NCBI GenBank assembly: GCA_050117315.1
Contig: JASFMY010000024.1
Coordinates: 1-59,727, forward strand
From: JANQIV01 sp050117315
GTDB taxonomy: Bacteria > Bacteroidota > Ignavibacteria > Ignavibacteriales > Melioribacteraceae
Direction: 5' to 3'
Length of the DNA stretch: 59,727 nt
Shown here: piece by piece, positions 35,590-42,599 of the stretch
Numbering within the stretch: position 1 is the first letter of the stretch
Layout: each line of letters opens with the position of its first letter
The notes under the pieces: model-generated
What the model was told of the DNA's origin: nothing
The model's database searches: none
Seen by the model: the letters and a program-made list of their open reading frames with translations, nothing else
Position numbers and translations under genes: made by a program

Positions 35590-36226
35590 TGTTTGCCCCG
35601 ATGTATAGTTTGCTGAATTGTTCTTGTATGTTATGACCGTCCAAATGTTAAAATAAAAGCGACTTAGTGCAGTACCCCTGTCAGATAAAAATTATTTTTT
35701 GAGAGATTAATCTTTTCCAGAACTTTATCTTAAAGCGGATAAAGCTTTTTCTCGTAAAAATCTTTTTGCAAACTCTAAACCCCGAATAGTATTTTTTCCA
35801 ATTTTATCACATTTTGCAACATCATAGTTCAATTCATTCAAAGCATCCAACAAATCATAACGAAAGAAATTGAAAACAATTCAAATAACTAAAACATCTT
35901 ATGTGAAAATTGTAAAGCGAATCGCTTTCTCGCTAAAAAAAGTTATACACAAGCCAAATTGGTTTTGGGATTTTGCCGTAAAATCTTCTCTTTTTAAGAG
36001 AGGATTTAGGTGAATTCTAAAAAATCAAAATACCAAAACCAATTTGCAACAAGTTTATAATTCCTTCCAAAACACACACGATTAAGCGAATCACTTTACA
36101 ACTTGAATTTTCACACAGACTTATGAACTATTTTACCTCTGCACCGTGGCATTTTTCTTATTCTCATTTCCATTTCACACTTCTCCCTTCATTCCACTTC
36201 CAAAACTCAAGCATCCAATCACACAA
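35590..36226. other. Gene-poor region: promoter side of the main operon, gene remnant and MITE-like element
   Basis: The first ~100 nt lie upstream of the sulfotransferase and should hold the operon promoter, though I can point to no certain box. A minus-strand coding-like frame without a start (35725-35874; FFRYDLLDALNELNYD ... GLEFAKRFLREKAL) ends in TAA and looks like the tail of a lost gene. A nested inverted-repeat element follows (35903-36114). The rest is AT-rich with no further signal. Confidence 0.45.
35903..36114. repeat. MITE-like foldback element with nested inverted repeats
   Basis: Outer arms: GTGAAAATTGTAAAGCGAAT from 35903 pairs imperfectly with the strand ending at 36114. 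Inner arms: CAAATTGGTTTTGGGATTTT (35956-35975) match the complement of 36027-36046 with one difference. A centre hairpin AAATCTTCTCTT/AAGAGAGGATTT follows. The inner arm with its flank ACACAAGC is the same motif as the IS end at 138-167. TA dinucleotides flank the inner unit (35944-36059). Interpreted as a non-autonomous IS630/mariner-type element. Confidence 0.6.
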
Positions 36227-36901
36227 TCAACCCTCTCCCGGACCTCCTCTGCCTACTCCTAAATCCTTAATAACTCTTGCAGCCTGGTACTCGTTATAAA
36301 AATCCGGGTTAGTATCAATAAAAAGTTCCATCATCGGGTCAAGCTCTTCATACAGCACACTGTCGGCATCCTTAAATAATGAAGTTAGCTTTTCCCTCTC
36401 TGAAGATCTTTCAGCCATCTTTTCCGCTTGCGCGTTAAACGCAGCCGCACATTCATCGTGAGCGGTTTGTGCATCCGTAATTGTCGTTTCGCTTACACCA
36501 TAATTTGCCAACTCAGTTGCATAACTTTGTGCGCTGTTAATAACTTGGTTGGTTTTGTTCAAAAGATCAGTATCCCTAAGTTGCTCAAGCTCACTTTTAC
36601 TCACTTTAAACTCTTCCTTAAGAACATTGTTTTTAGTTTTAACCGCAAACACAAAAAGAACATTAGCAAGTTTAGTAGCATGATTAATTAAAGTCTCTTC
36701 TTTCACAATTTTATCGGCTGTAGCCCCCTTTGTTGAACCTTTAAAATCAAAATTAACTTGATCAATAGATCCAATAATATCACTAAAAGAAGTAAGAGCT
36801 TCCCCTATTACCGGAATCGCGGAATGAATATCGGAATTATTTGTAAGTACTTCTTTAACACCTTTGTACATACTAAATTTGTTTTCTTCTCGCTTAGTCA
36901 T
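36227..36901 (-). CDS. Hypothetical helical protein
   Basis: A 224-residue protein with no signal peptide or membrane segment. It is mostly amphipathic helix (LINHATKLANVLFVFAVKTK, SELEQLRDTDLLNKTNQVINSA, MAERSSEREKLTSLFKDADSVLYEEL) and ends in a flexible glycine tail. It looks like a helical bundle; I do not recognise a named family. It stands alone between a MITE-like element and the 21-bp repeat array, so neighbours give no hint. Confidence 0.6.
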   Translation of the reverse strand: MTKREENKFSMYKGVKEVLTNNSDIHSAIPVIGEALTSFSDIIGSIDQVNFDFKGSTKGATADKIVKEETLINHATKLANVLFVFAVKTKNNVLKEEFKVSKSELEQLRDTDLLNKTNQVINSAQSYATELANYGVSETTITDAQTAHDECAAAFNAQAEKMAERSSEREKLTSLFKDADSVLYEELDPMMELFIDTNPDFYNEYQAARVIKDLGVGRGGPGEG

Positions 36902-37077
36902 TTTATACTCCTATTGTTTTTTAGAAAATACAATAAGAATATATGACTTTTAAAATTTACTTAAAATTAATTTATTATATTAAAAATTCGTTAGGTGCAT
37001 ATTCATTCATTAATTTAAAATCTCATCATAATTAAAATATTTTATTTCCGTAACCTATTCTCCCCTTCTCCTTTTTC

Positions 37078-37165
37078 CTGTCTCGGCGAAGCTTAAGTTT
37101 AGCGAAGCCGGATCAGTCTCGTCAAAACTAAGCGAAGAAGGGCCATCCCCCTTCATAACGCCGTT
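37078..37165. repeat. Short GCGAAGC-rich imperfect repeat
   Basis: Between the helical protein's start and the tandem array, CGGCGAAGCTTAAG and TTTAGCGAAGCCG form an imperfect palindrome, and AACTAAGCGAAGAAGG follows. It is GC-richer than its surroundings. It may be a small dispersed intergenic repeat; no gene is seen in 36902-37170. Confidence 0.3.
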
Positions 37166-37170
37166 TTTAA

Positions 37171-37485
37171 ACCATTTTCGCTTCTTTCATTACATAAAAT
37201 TCATTTTTTATGACTATAATTTCATTTTCGGCTTGTGTAAACTCACTTTTGCTGCTTTTAACTATGTATTATACTAATGTAAATTTATTTTTAGACAACA
37301 TAATTTTGTATTCTGCGTTGATAAATTGATATTTAACCATTGTAAATACATATTTAACTACTGTAATTTAGCATTCAACCAATGTAAATTTCTATTTAGA
37401 TGATGTAAATTGATTTTTAACCAATGAAAATTCCCATTCCGGCATTGTAAATTGATTTTTAGAGACTGTAAATTTTCATTATTCT
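37171..37485. repeat. Tandem array of fifteen degenerate 21-bp units
   Basis: Fifteen consecutive units of exactly 21 bp run without a phase change from 37171 to 37485; consensus on the plus strand is about ANTGTAAATTNATTTTTANNN. On the minus strand the right part is translated as heptapeptides (NLQSLKI, NFHWLKI, NLHHLNR, NLHWLNA) inside the small frame 37358-37540; the left part reads as other heptads (NEIIVIK, NEFYVMK) in a different frame with stops between. Either a decayed heptad-repeat coding array or an expanding minisatellite. Confidence 0.75.
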
Positions 37486-37540
37486 GAAGATCTTCGACAT
37501 AAGAAGATAGACGATTTTCTATCATTTCTATATCAGGCAT
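37358..37540 (-). pseudogene. Truncated HepT-like toxin start running into the repeat array
   Basis: A 60-codon frame whose start overlaps the nucleotidyltransferase stop by 8 nt, as HepT genes do after MntA. Its first ~25 residues (MPDIEMIENRLSSYVEDLQ...) look like the first helix of a DUF86/HepT HEPN protein. After that it becomes the heptad repeat and stops. The HEPN catalytic RxxxxH region is missing, so no RNase toxin is made. The link to HepT rests on position plus a short helix. Confidence 0.45.
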
Positions 37541-37958
37541 TTATAATTTTTTCTGCTAAATAATATCTTCTAATCTTTCTTAAATGAGCAGTATCTATAT
37601 ACATTTTTCGTATATAGCTTTCATAATATGTCCGTTTACGTTCATCCTTGCTGAAAAGCAAAACTCCATGATCGATTACTCTTTTTAGAAAAGTAAATTC
37701 TGCATTATTCATTAAAATGAAATCTATCTTTTCTCTCACAAGCAGATTCAGTTCACTTATCAAACCGCTTTCATAACCATAAGGAAATTTCTTAAAATCA
37801 CTTCTATCGAAATCATCAAATAGATAAGCTGCAACATCTACATCATGATAGTACTCTTTTTCAACAAATGATCCAAAAATGTATGCGAACAAAACTTCAT
37901 CTCTTTTTTCGAGATATTCGGCAATCCTATTTTCAATTTGTTTTTTGTCTAATACCAT
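37533..37958 (-). CDS. MntA-like minimal nucleotidyltransferase (antitoxin)
   Basis: A 141-residue protein of the minimal nucleotidyltransferase group: GSFVEKEYYHDVDVAAYL at ~29-46 with the GSF...DVD metal/nucleotide motif (the usual Gly after GS(F/Y)xx is replaced), then a C-terminal helix RTYYESYIRKMYIDTAHLRKI typical of MntA. MntA enzymes AMPylate and silence the neighbouring HepT RNase. Here the partner frame is truncated, so this is an orphan antitoxin. Confidence 0.72.
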   Translation of the reverse strand: MVLDKKQIENRIAEYLEKRDEVLFAYIFGSFVEKEYYHDVDVAAYLFDDFDRSDFKKFPYGYESGLISELNLLVREKIDFILMNNAEFTFLKRVIDHGVLLFSKDERKRTYYESYIRKMYIDTAHLRKIRRYYLAEKIINA

Positions 37959-38411
37959 AAAATGTAAATTATATTTTGAAAATCAATATTACAATCAAAC
38001 CAAATTTTCACAGAATTCAATAGCCTTTTTCAAATGCTACGATTGGATCTATTTTTTTAAGTTCCTCAACAAGAGCAGGAAGCCTTTTTTTTATATTTTC
38101 CTTGATTACATACTCTTTAATCATTTTACAATTTTCTAAATTTTAACTGAATCTAATTTACCGAAATATTTTTGATGCTGTCTTTTTGAAACATTAGATA
38201 ATATTCCCACTAAAAAGAAACTTCCCCAAATCAAATTCGCTCATTTGAAGCCGTGAATGTTTTTCTACAATTTCAATTCATTCTTTAAGTATCTTCTTAT
38301 TAATTCTTTATTCTTTTTACTATTTTTCACTCGATTCTGATTTATGCCACTTTTTACTTTTATCTTTTTCCAATCCAGCAATAACTCAGGCAACCAATCA
38401 TTAATTATTCG
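37959..38411. other. Decayed region between nucleotidyltransferase modules
   Basis: No intact gene. A minus-strand stub is at 38017-38124 (listed separately). Further up, frames such as GSFFLVGILSNVSKRQHQKYFGKL (broken over several stops) between ~38160 and 38260 look like old coding sequence that I cannot assign. A TACTTTTTACTTTTATC-type simple repeat occurs near 38349-38371. Confidence 0.35.
38017..38124 (-). pseudogene. N-terminal stub of a nucleotidyltransferase-like gene
   Basis: Thirty-five codons from ATG 38124 to TGA 38017 read MIKEYVIKENIKKRLPALVE then ELKKIDPIVAF. The KKRLPALVEELKKIDP helix is what precedes the GSxARG motif in small nucleotidyltransferases, but the sequence stops just before that motif. 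It is probably a truncated MNT gene. Confidence 0.4.
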
Positions 38412-38861
38412 TTATTGCTTATTCACAAGTATTTCCAAATCTGCCAAATCTTTTTTCCTTCCGGCTGCTTTTTTATTTTTAATTAAATCTTCTTTCGACA
38501 AAAAGAAGGCAGAAGAACTACCAAATTTGTGAATAACTCTTGATTTATAAGCATCTTTAAAATCTACTCCTGAAATCGATGTAATGATATCAATTCTCAT
38601 AGGAGAATAACCGAGTTGGACAACCATATTATCATTGGTGATATCTTCTAGTGAAATTCCAATGTTTCCAAAACCAAAAAATTCAAGAACCTTTAATATT
38701 TTTTCAGCATTTTCCTTTGAATTCTCAACAAAAAAATCAATATCACCGGTGTTTCTTGGCTCTGAATATAACGCTAATGCATAAGCCCCAACAATGAGAT
38801 ATTTAACCTTCTGTTCGTTTAATAACTCTACAAACTCTTCGAAGTCCTTTTCTACTCTCAT
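38412..38861 (-). CDS. DUF6036-type nucleotidyltransferase
   Basis: A 149-residue nucleotidyltransferase: YLIVGAYALALYSEPRNTGDIDFFV at ~20-44 contains the VGAxAL and metal-binding GDIDFFV motifs; SPMRIDIITSISGVDF follows, and LIKNKKAAGRKKDLADLEIL is the conserved C-terminal helix. It overlaps the small upstream frame by 59 nt. Such pairs are widespread mobile, toxin-antitoxin-like modules; function is unproven. Confidence 0.78.
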   Translation of the reverse strand: MRVEKDFEEFVELLNEQKVKYLIVGAYALALYSEPRNTGDIDFFVENSKENAEKILKVLEFFGFGNIGISLEDITNDNMVVQLGYSPMRIDIITSISGVDFKDAYKSRVIHKFGSSSAFFLSKEDLIKNKKAAGRKKDLADLEILVNKQ

Positions 38862-39012
38862 TATATTGATCCTGTTTATTAAATAAAGCTATATACTGTT
38901 CGCGAAGTACCTGAACTGCAGAAAGCCTTTCTTCACTTGATTTATTTAACCAATATTGAAGATTTTGAGAGAATTCTTCCTTTTTATTAATAATATTTAC
39001 TACACGTTCCAT
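38803..39012 (-). CDS. Small partner protein of the nucleotidyltransferase module
   Basis: A 69-residue protein. The YWLNKSSEERLSAVQVLREQY segment (~20-40) and the RKGLRRVCRVIKR tail match a family of small proteins encoded just before DUF6036-type nucleotidyltransferases. It is first in the pair and overlaps the next gene by 59 nt in another frame, which is strong evidence that both are real. A probable antitoxin or accessory subunit. Confidence 0.72.
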   Translation of the reverse strand: MERVVNIINKKEEFSQNLQYWLNKSSEERLSAVQVLREQYIALFNKQDQYNESRKGLRRVCRVIKRTEG

Positions 39013-39058
39013 TTCGATATAATGAATTATTTACTGTTAGGTAAAAATTATTTTTTGC

Positions 39059-39784
39059 CTACTGATTATTATTTCCAATTGTTTTCTTCAAAATCATCCT
39101 CACCGCTTCTTCCTTTCTCATCTTCTCATAATTTATATTAAGAACCGGTTTCTCCGGCTCATTATATTCTACATCTATACCAGGTAAATTTTTCACTTCA
39201 CCCTTTCTCCCCCTCTCATAAAGTCCTGATTTATCATTTTTTTCACAATATTCCAAAGGGGTTGCTATATAAATCTCTTGGAAGTTATTGCATAAGTTCT
39301 TTACAAACTCCCTTGATTCTTTATAAGGGGATACAAAAGAAGCTACTACAAATACATTCTGTTCTTCAAGTTTTTTTGCCAAATACCCTACTCTTTTTAT
39401 ATGCTCGTTAACTTCTTCTCTTGTATAACCAGTTTCGGGGAATAACTCACGGATGGTATGACCGTCCAAATGTTCTGCTTTATATCCTTTTCTCTTTAGT
39501 TCTTTAGTAACTGCTTCAGCAATTTCAGATTTTCCCGATCTTACCAAACCTGTTAACCAAATTACAGCAGGCTTAACTTCTTTTTTCCCAAATTTTATTT
39601 TGTCCCACACCCTTTCATGGAAAAAATATACAAGCATTTTTAGAACTATTTCTATCCCGCCAACTGAGAGAGCAATAGTTAAATTACCAATAAAAATATA
39701 GACCAAAATCATCGTGGTTAATGTTGCAAGTATACGCCATGATATGGTTTTGATTATTGAACGAGTGTGAGTTTCTTTGTACAT
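39059..39784 (-). CDS. cysC: DUF2061 membrane domain fused to adenylylsulfate kinase
   Basis: A 241-residue fusion. Residues ~7-67 are a DUF2061 domain with two membrane helices (RSIIKTISWRILATLTT; YFFHERVWDKIKFG). Residues ~70-235 are an APS kinase: P-loop GLVRSGKSE (79-87), RVGYLAKKLEEQNVFVVASFVSPYKE, PLEYCEKNDKSGLYERGRKGE and GIDVEYNEP. The normally conserved DGD is DGH (107-109), losing an Asp important in classical CysC. Expected product is PAPS at the membrane for the two sulfotransferases. Separated from cysN/D by ~3 kb of accessory DNA. Confidence 0.85.
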   Translation of the reverse strand: MYKETHTRSIIKTISWRILATLTTMILVYIFIGNLTIALSVGGIEIVLKMLVYFFHERVWDKIKFGKKEVKPAVIWLTGLVRSGKSEIAEAVTKELKRKGYKAEHLDGHTIRELFPETGYTREEVNEHIKRVGYLAKKLEEQNVFVVASFVSPYKESREFVKNLCNNFQEIYIATPLEYCEKNDKSGLYERGRKGEVKNLPGIDVEYNEPEKPVLNINYEKMRKEEAVRMILKKTIGNNNQ

Positions 39785-39792
39785 TCTATTGA

Positions 39793-39822
39793 AGATAAAA
39801 GGAAAAGGATAAAAGGAAAAAG
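39793..39822. repeat. Polypurine simple repeat (GATAAAAGGAAAAG type)
   Basis: AGATAAAAGGAAAAGGATAA followed by AAGGAAAAAG lies just upstream of cysC. Similar runs, in either orientation, occur at 42572-42601, 43878-43910 and 44311-44341, always at gene borders within the cys region, and weaker forms are inside coding sequence at 45571-45600. Confidence 0.5.
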
Positions 39823-40187
39823 TTGATTTGGAATCGTTTTGGTTTTATTAATCAAATTTTTATTCTAAGAAATTTCTTTAGTAATAGATTTAGTTCCGGT
39901 TGGTGCCGAAAACTTTGATAATTACTCTCATTCATTTCTTGAGAGTCTTTAATTGTTCTTAAATAATTTTCATACAACCGGATTTGCTGTTGCTTCTTCA
40001 TATACTAAAGAAGCAAACTCATAACGGATCATTTTCAATCATCTCTTTTAATTTAGAAAACTCTCTAAGTCTATCCACATAAGATGAATCTACTTTGTTT
40101 ACCCACACAGCTTGTTCAGCTTCTTTGAAACTTTTGAATTTATAGAGCGTCTTTTCTTATATAATTTTTTTTAGAAATTTTACATAA

Positions 40188-40329
40188 TAGAGTTTCTGCA
40201 AAATAAAAGATCTAAACATTTTGTCGTTTCGACCGGAGGGAGAAATCTTTAAAATCATCCTCTAATTGAAAGATTTCTCACCCAAAAAACGGGTTCGAAA
40301 TGACTGACTTTCATTTTGCAGAAACTCTA
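40188..40329. repeat. MITE with perfect 17-bp terminal inverted repeats
   Basis: The ends are TAGAGTTTCTGCAAAAT (40188-40204) and its exact complement ATTTTGCAGAAACTCTA (40313-40329), 142 bp in total. Inside, GTCGTTTCGA...GAGAAATCTTT pairs with AAAGATTTCTC...TTCGAAATGAC, so the whole element can fold into one hairpin. The core matches the repeat at 41644-41743. No coding frame inside. Confidence 0.8.
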
Positions 40330-40360
40330 ATAAAAACACAATATTTGAGATTCTTCCAGC

Positions 40361-41425
40361 TTAATTATCCGACTTTTTTACTGCTTTCTCAGAGAAAATT
40401 TTTTGAAGGTCATTAAAAGATTTCAGATTTGCCGCACCGTCGATAGCTTTTATTGCAACGTCCTGTACTTTTTGATATGCAGTATCAAGTTTGGCTGAAA
40501 GTTCGTCTATTTTTTTCTCCTGTTCTTTTAAAACTCTTTCAAGGTTTTGTATCTTAGTTTGATAAACGTTTTCCTTTCCTTCAAAATCTTTTACCAGCAG
40601 ATCTTCTTTATTTTTATATTCTAACCCCGCTTTTGTTTCGCTTTCTTTTACCGCTGAATCAACTGCAAGTTTAATTTCTTCATCAAACTTATCAATTCTT
40701 GAACTTAGCGTGTTTAATTCTTTTTCCTTCCGTGCTATTTCAATTTCTCTCTCAGATAGTTCTTTTTCTTTTGAGCTTATCTTCTCGTTTACTTCTGCCT
40801 CACGGACTTCTATTTCGTCCTCGAACTTATTCTTTGCAAGTATTTTTTCCCTTTTGAAATCGTACTCGTATTCCTCTTTCTCTCTTTTTCTTTTTTTCTG
40901 TTCATCATCTATCAGTTCAACCGAAGCTTTTTCATGCTCGGCCTTTTCTTTTTCCCAATTTCTTGTCATTTCTTCAATCTCGCCTTGCAGATTCCTTTTT
41001 CTTTCAGTCATTTCATTTTCGAATTCTGCCTTTTTAGTATTTTGAGTTTCTATCAGCGCAGCAAGTGTATAAGCAGATTTTTCAATTTCAAAAATTTCTT
41101 TTAGCTCAGAATCCTTGACTAAAATGGCAGCCTGAATTTCTTCATATTTTTTTACTTCTTTTCTCAGCTTCAATTTTAGTTCATCAAGTAATTTCTCGCT
41201 ACTGCTTTTTAATTCTGCAATATTACTGTCAATATTTTCCGATGATAATTCTTTGACCTTTTCAACAGTTTCCTTTTTCTGTTTTTGTTCAACAATTTTC
41301 ACAGGATTCAACTGTACTTTCTCTTTTTCAGTCAGTTGTTTTACCACCTCATTATAAGAATCAAGAAGTTCTTTTTTCGTATTTGTCATTGACAATTTTT
41401 TCGGTTTAAACTCTTTTTCTTCCAT
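40361..41425 (-). CDS. Long coiled-coil protein
   Basis: About 354 residues, very rich in Glu and Lys and almost entirely heptad-like coiled coil from ~60 to ~310 (e.g. MTERKRNLQGEIEEMTRNWE, ELSEREIEIARKEKELNTL). The C-terminus AYQKVQDVAIKAIDGAANLK is more conserved-looking and non-coiled. No signal or membrane segment. It resembles coiled-coil proteins of unknown role seen in Bacteroidetes and cyanobacteria. ATG at 41425 is preferred; the frame to 41437 would need TTG. Flanked by two related MITEs. Confidence 0.7.
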   Translation of the reverse strand: MEEKEFKPKKLSMTNTKKELLDSYNEVVKQLTEKEKVQLNPVKIVEQKQKKETVEKVKELSSENIDSNIAELKSSSEKLLDELKLKLRKEVKKYEEIQAAILVKDSELKEIFEIEKSAYTLAALIETQNTKKAEFENEMTERKRNLQGEIEEMTRNWEKEKAEHEKASVELIDDEQKKRKREKEEYEYDFKREKILAKNKFEDEIEVREAEVNEKISSKEKELSEREIEIARKEKELNTLSSRIDKFDEEIKLAVDSAVKESETKAGLEYKNKEDLLVKDFEGKENVYQTKIQNLERVLKEQEKKIDELSAKLDTAYQKVQDVAIKAIDGAANLKSFNDLQKIFSEKAVKKSDN

Positions 41426-41437
41426 TTTTTGTCCCAA

Positions 41438-41762
41438 TGTTATAATATTTAGAAATTAAAGATGCTTTCTCAAAATCAGTTATTGATTAAAGGCTCTTAC
41501 GATCTATTTCGACGCTTTCGCTTCGTCAGTAAGTTAGTTGAATGAACAGCTTATTTTAGCGAAATGAATCAGCAAACCATGCAATCTCATTTTTATTATC
41601 ATACTACGTCATGTCTATAATAAAGTATCGTAAACTCCAAGATTGTCATTTCGAAGGAACGTTTTGTGTGACTGAGAAATCTCTATTTGTACGAGGGTAA
41701 AATTTCTCACCCCGACAAACTACATCGGGGATTCGAAATGACATCACAAATGTGACACGTCA
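41438..41762. other. Intergenic region with second MITE-family repeat
   Basis: Upstream of the coiled-coil gene. It contains a stem-like CTTACGATCTATTTCGACG / CGCTTCGTCAGTAAG segment near 41498-41530 and the repeat at 41644-41743. No protein-like frame was found. Confidence 0.4.
41644..41743. repeat. Hairpin repeat related to the MITE at 40188
   Basis: Ends TGTCATTTCGAA and TTCGAAATGACA are perfect 12-bp inverted repeats. Internal GAGAAATCTC-like and AATTTCTCACC strings and a CCCCGA/TCGGGG hairpin (41710-41730) match the core of the 40-kb element, but the outer TAGAGTTTCTGC arms are absent. It is a second copy of the same dispersed hairpin family, ~1.4 kb away on the other side of the coiled-coil gene. 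Confidence 0.7.
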
Positions 41763-42332
41763 CTAGGTATCAACTAATTTCTCAACAATTTTCCATTCAC
41801 TTTCAACTGCATGAACCTGAATTTTTAGTTTAAGGGAATTATCATCTATCAGTTCTTTTGACTCTCTTAACATTGCAACAATATCATTGAGATGTTTTTG
41901 AGCCTTGCCTTCTTTATAAAATTCCAGTTTTTTTATAATAACATATTCTATCGGGGCAATTGGAAAATCATTATCATTAAATTTTATTATTTGTGCATTA
42001 TCGATTGCCCATTTAAGAAATTTATCGGAACCACATAAATATACATCTGCTTTAAAACCAGTTTCATTATGAATGATGTTAAAATGTCCTCTATTTTCAC
42101 GATTAACTTCTAAGTTCAAAACATCTTTTGGCGGTAGATAAAATTGCTCCAAAGGGAAATTAAAAATCAATTGGTCAATTTGGGATTTAGAAATATCTAC
42201 TACTAAATCTATATCATGTGTAACTCTTGGATCGCCGTAAACAATAGAAGCAACCGATCCTGAAATTACAAATTGTATTCTGGCTTTATGAAATCTTGAA
42301 GTAAAAATTTCAAAGAGGTTAAGACCTTGCAT
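41763..42332 (-). CDS. Nucleotidyltransferase (toxin-antitoxin-like module)
   Basis: A 189-residue protein with QFVISGSVASIVYGDPRVTHDIDLVVD at ~20-46: GSxAS-YG and the metal-binding HDIDLV motif of the DUF6036/AbiEii-like nucleotidyltransferases. HFNIIHNETGFKADVY supplies the third Asp, and APIEYVIIKKLEFYKEG...KHLNDIVAML is the conserved C-terminal part. It overlaps the small upstream gene by 14 nt. Second intact module of this kind within 4 kb. Confidence 0.78.
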   Translation of the reverse strand: MQGLNLFEIFTSRFHKARIQFVISGSVASIVYGDPRVTHDIDLVVDISKSQIDQLIFNFPLEQFYLPPKDVLNLEVNRENRGHFNIIHNETGFKADVYLCGSDKFLKWAIDNAQIIKFNDNDFPIAPIEYVIIKKLEFYKEGKAQKHLNDIVAMLRESKELIDDNSLKLKIQVHAVESEWKIVEKLVDT

Positions 42333-42513
42333 TTAAAAATATTGTCTTCAATTTCTGATTTATCTTACTTTCACTCCATTCGGGATGAAATTTCTTTAAT
42401 GATTCCTTTTTTAATTTTTTCGCAGAATTATATAACTCAAGAGCCAACATCAATTTCTTTTCGGGTGAAAATCCTTCAAACCTTTTAGTATTATTATTTT
42501 TATTCGATATCAT
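42319..42513 (-). CDS. Small partner of the nucleotidyltransferase
   Basis: A 64-residue protein: FSPEKKLMLALELYNSAKKLK followed by FHPEWSESKINQKLKTIFL matches a family of ~65-80-residue proteins encoded just before such nucleotidyltransferases (the HP-x-WS-E motif is characteristic). 14-nt overlap with the next gene and shared orientation support a two-gene operon. Confidence 0.72.
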   Translation of the reverse strand: MISNKNNNTKRFEGFSPEKKLMLALELYNSAKKLKKESLKKFHPEWSESKINQKLKTIFLNARS

Positions 42514-42599
42514 AAAAAAGAATTATAAAGTTTTAGAACCGCAGTTATGATTAAAAATATCCAGCCCTTAAATTTATCTTTAATCTTTTTCCTTTTATC

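Larger units (their letters stand above)
39785..40360. other. Gene-free stretch with module debris and a MITE
   Basis: Besides the polypurine run and the MITE at 40188-40329, two coding-like minus-strand pieces remain. One lacks a start (40019-40156: TLYKFKSFKEAEQAVW...YVDRLREF) and resembles the small partner protein of nucleotidyltransferase modules. Another (39855-40001: MKKQQQIRLYENYLRTI...) has an ATG and 48 codons but no recognisable family. I read the whole as a decayed third toxin-antitoxin-like module. Confidence 0.4.

Noticed and set aside
37171..37485. CRISPR array
   Set aside because: Units are contiguous 21-bp tandem repeats without distinct spacers, and no cas gene is nearby.
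40710..41045. Plus-strand 111-codon serine/phenylalanine-rich frame
   Set aside because: It is the complement of the Glu/Lys-rich coiled-coil gene; composition is an artefact of that gene.
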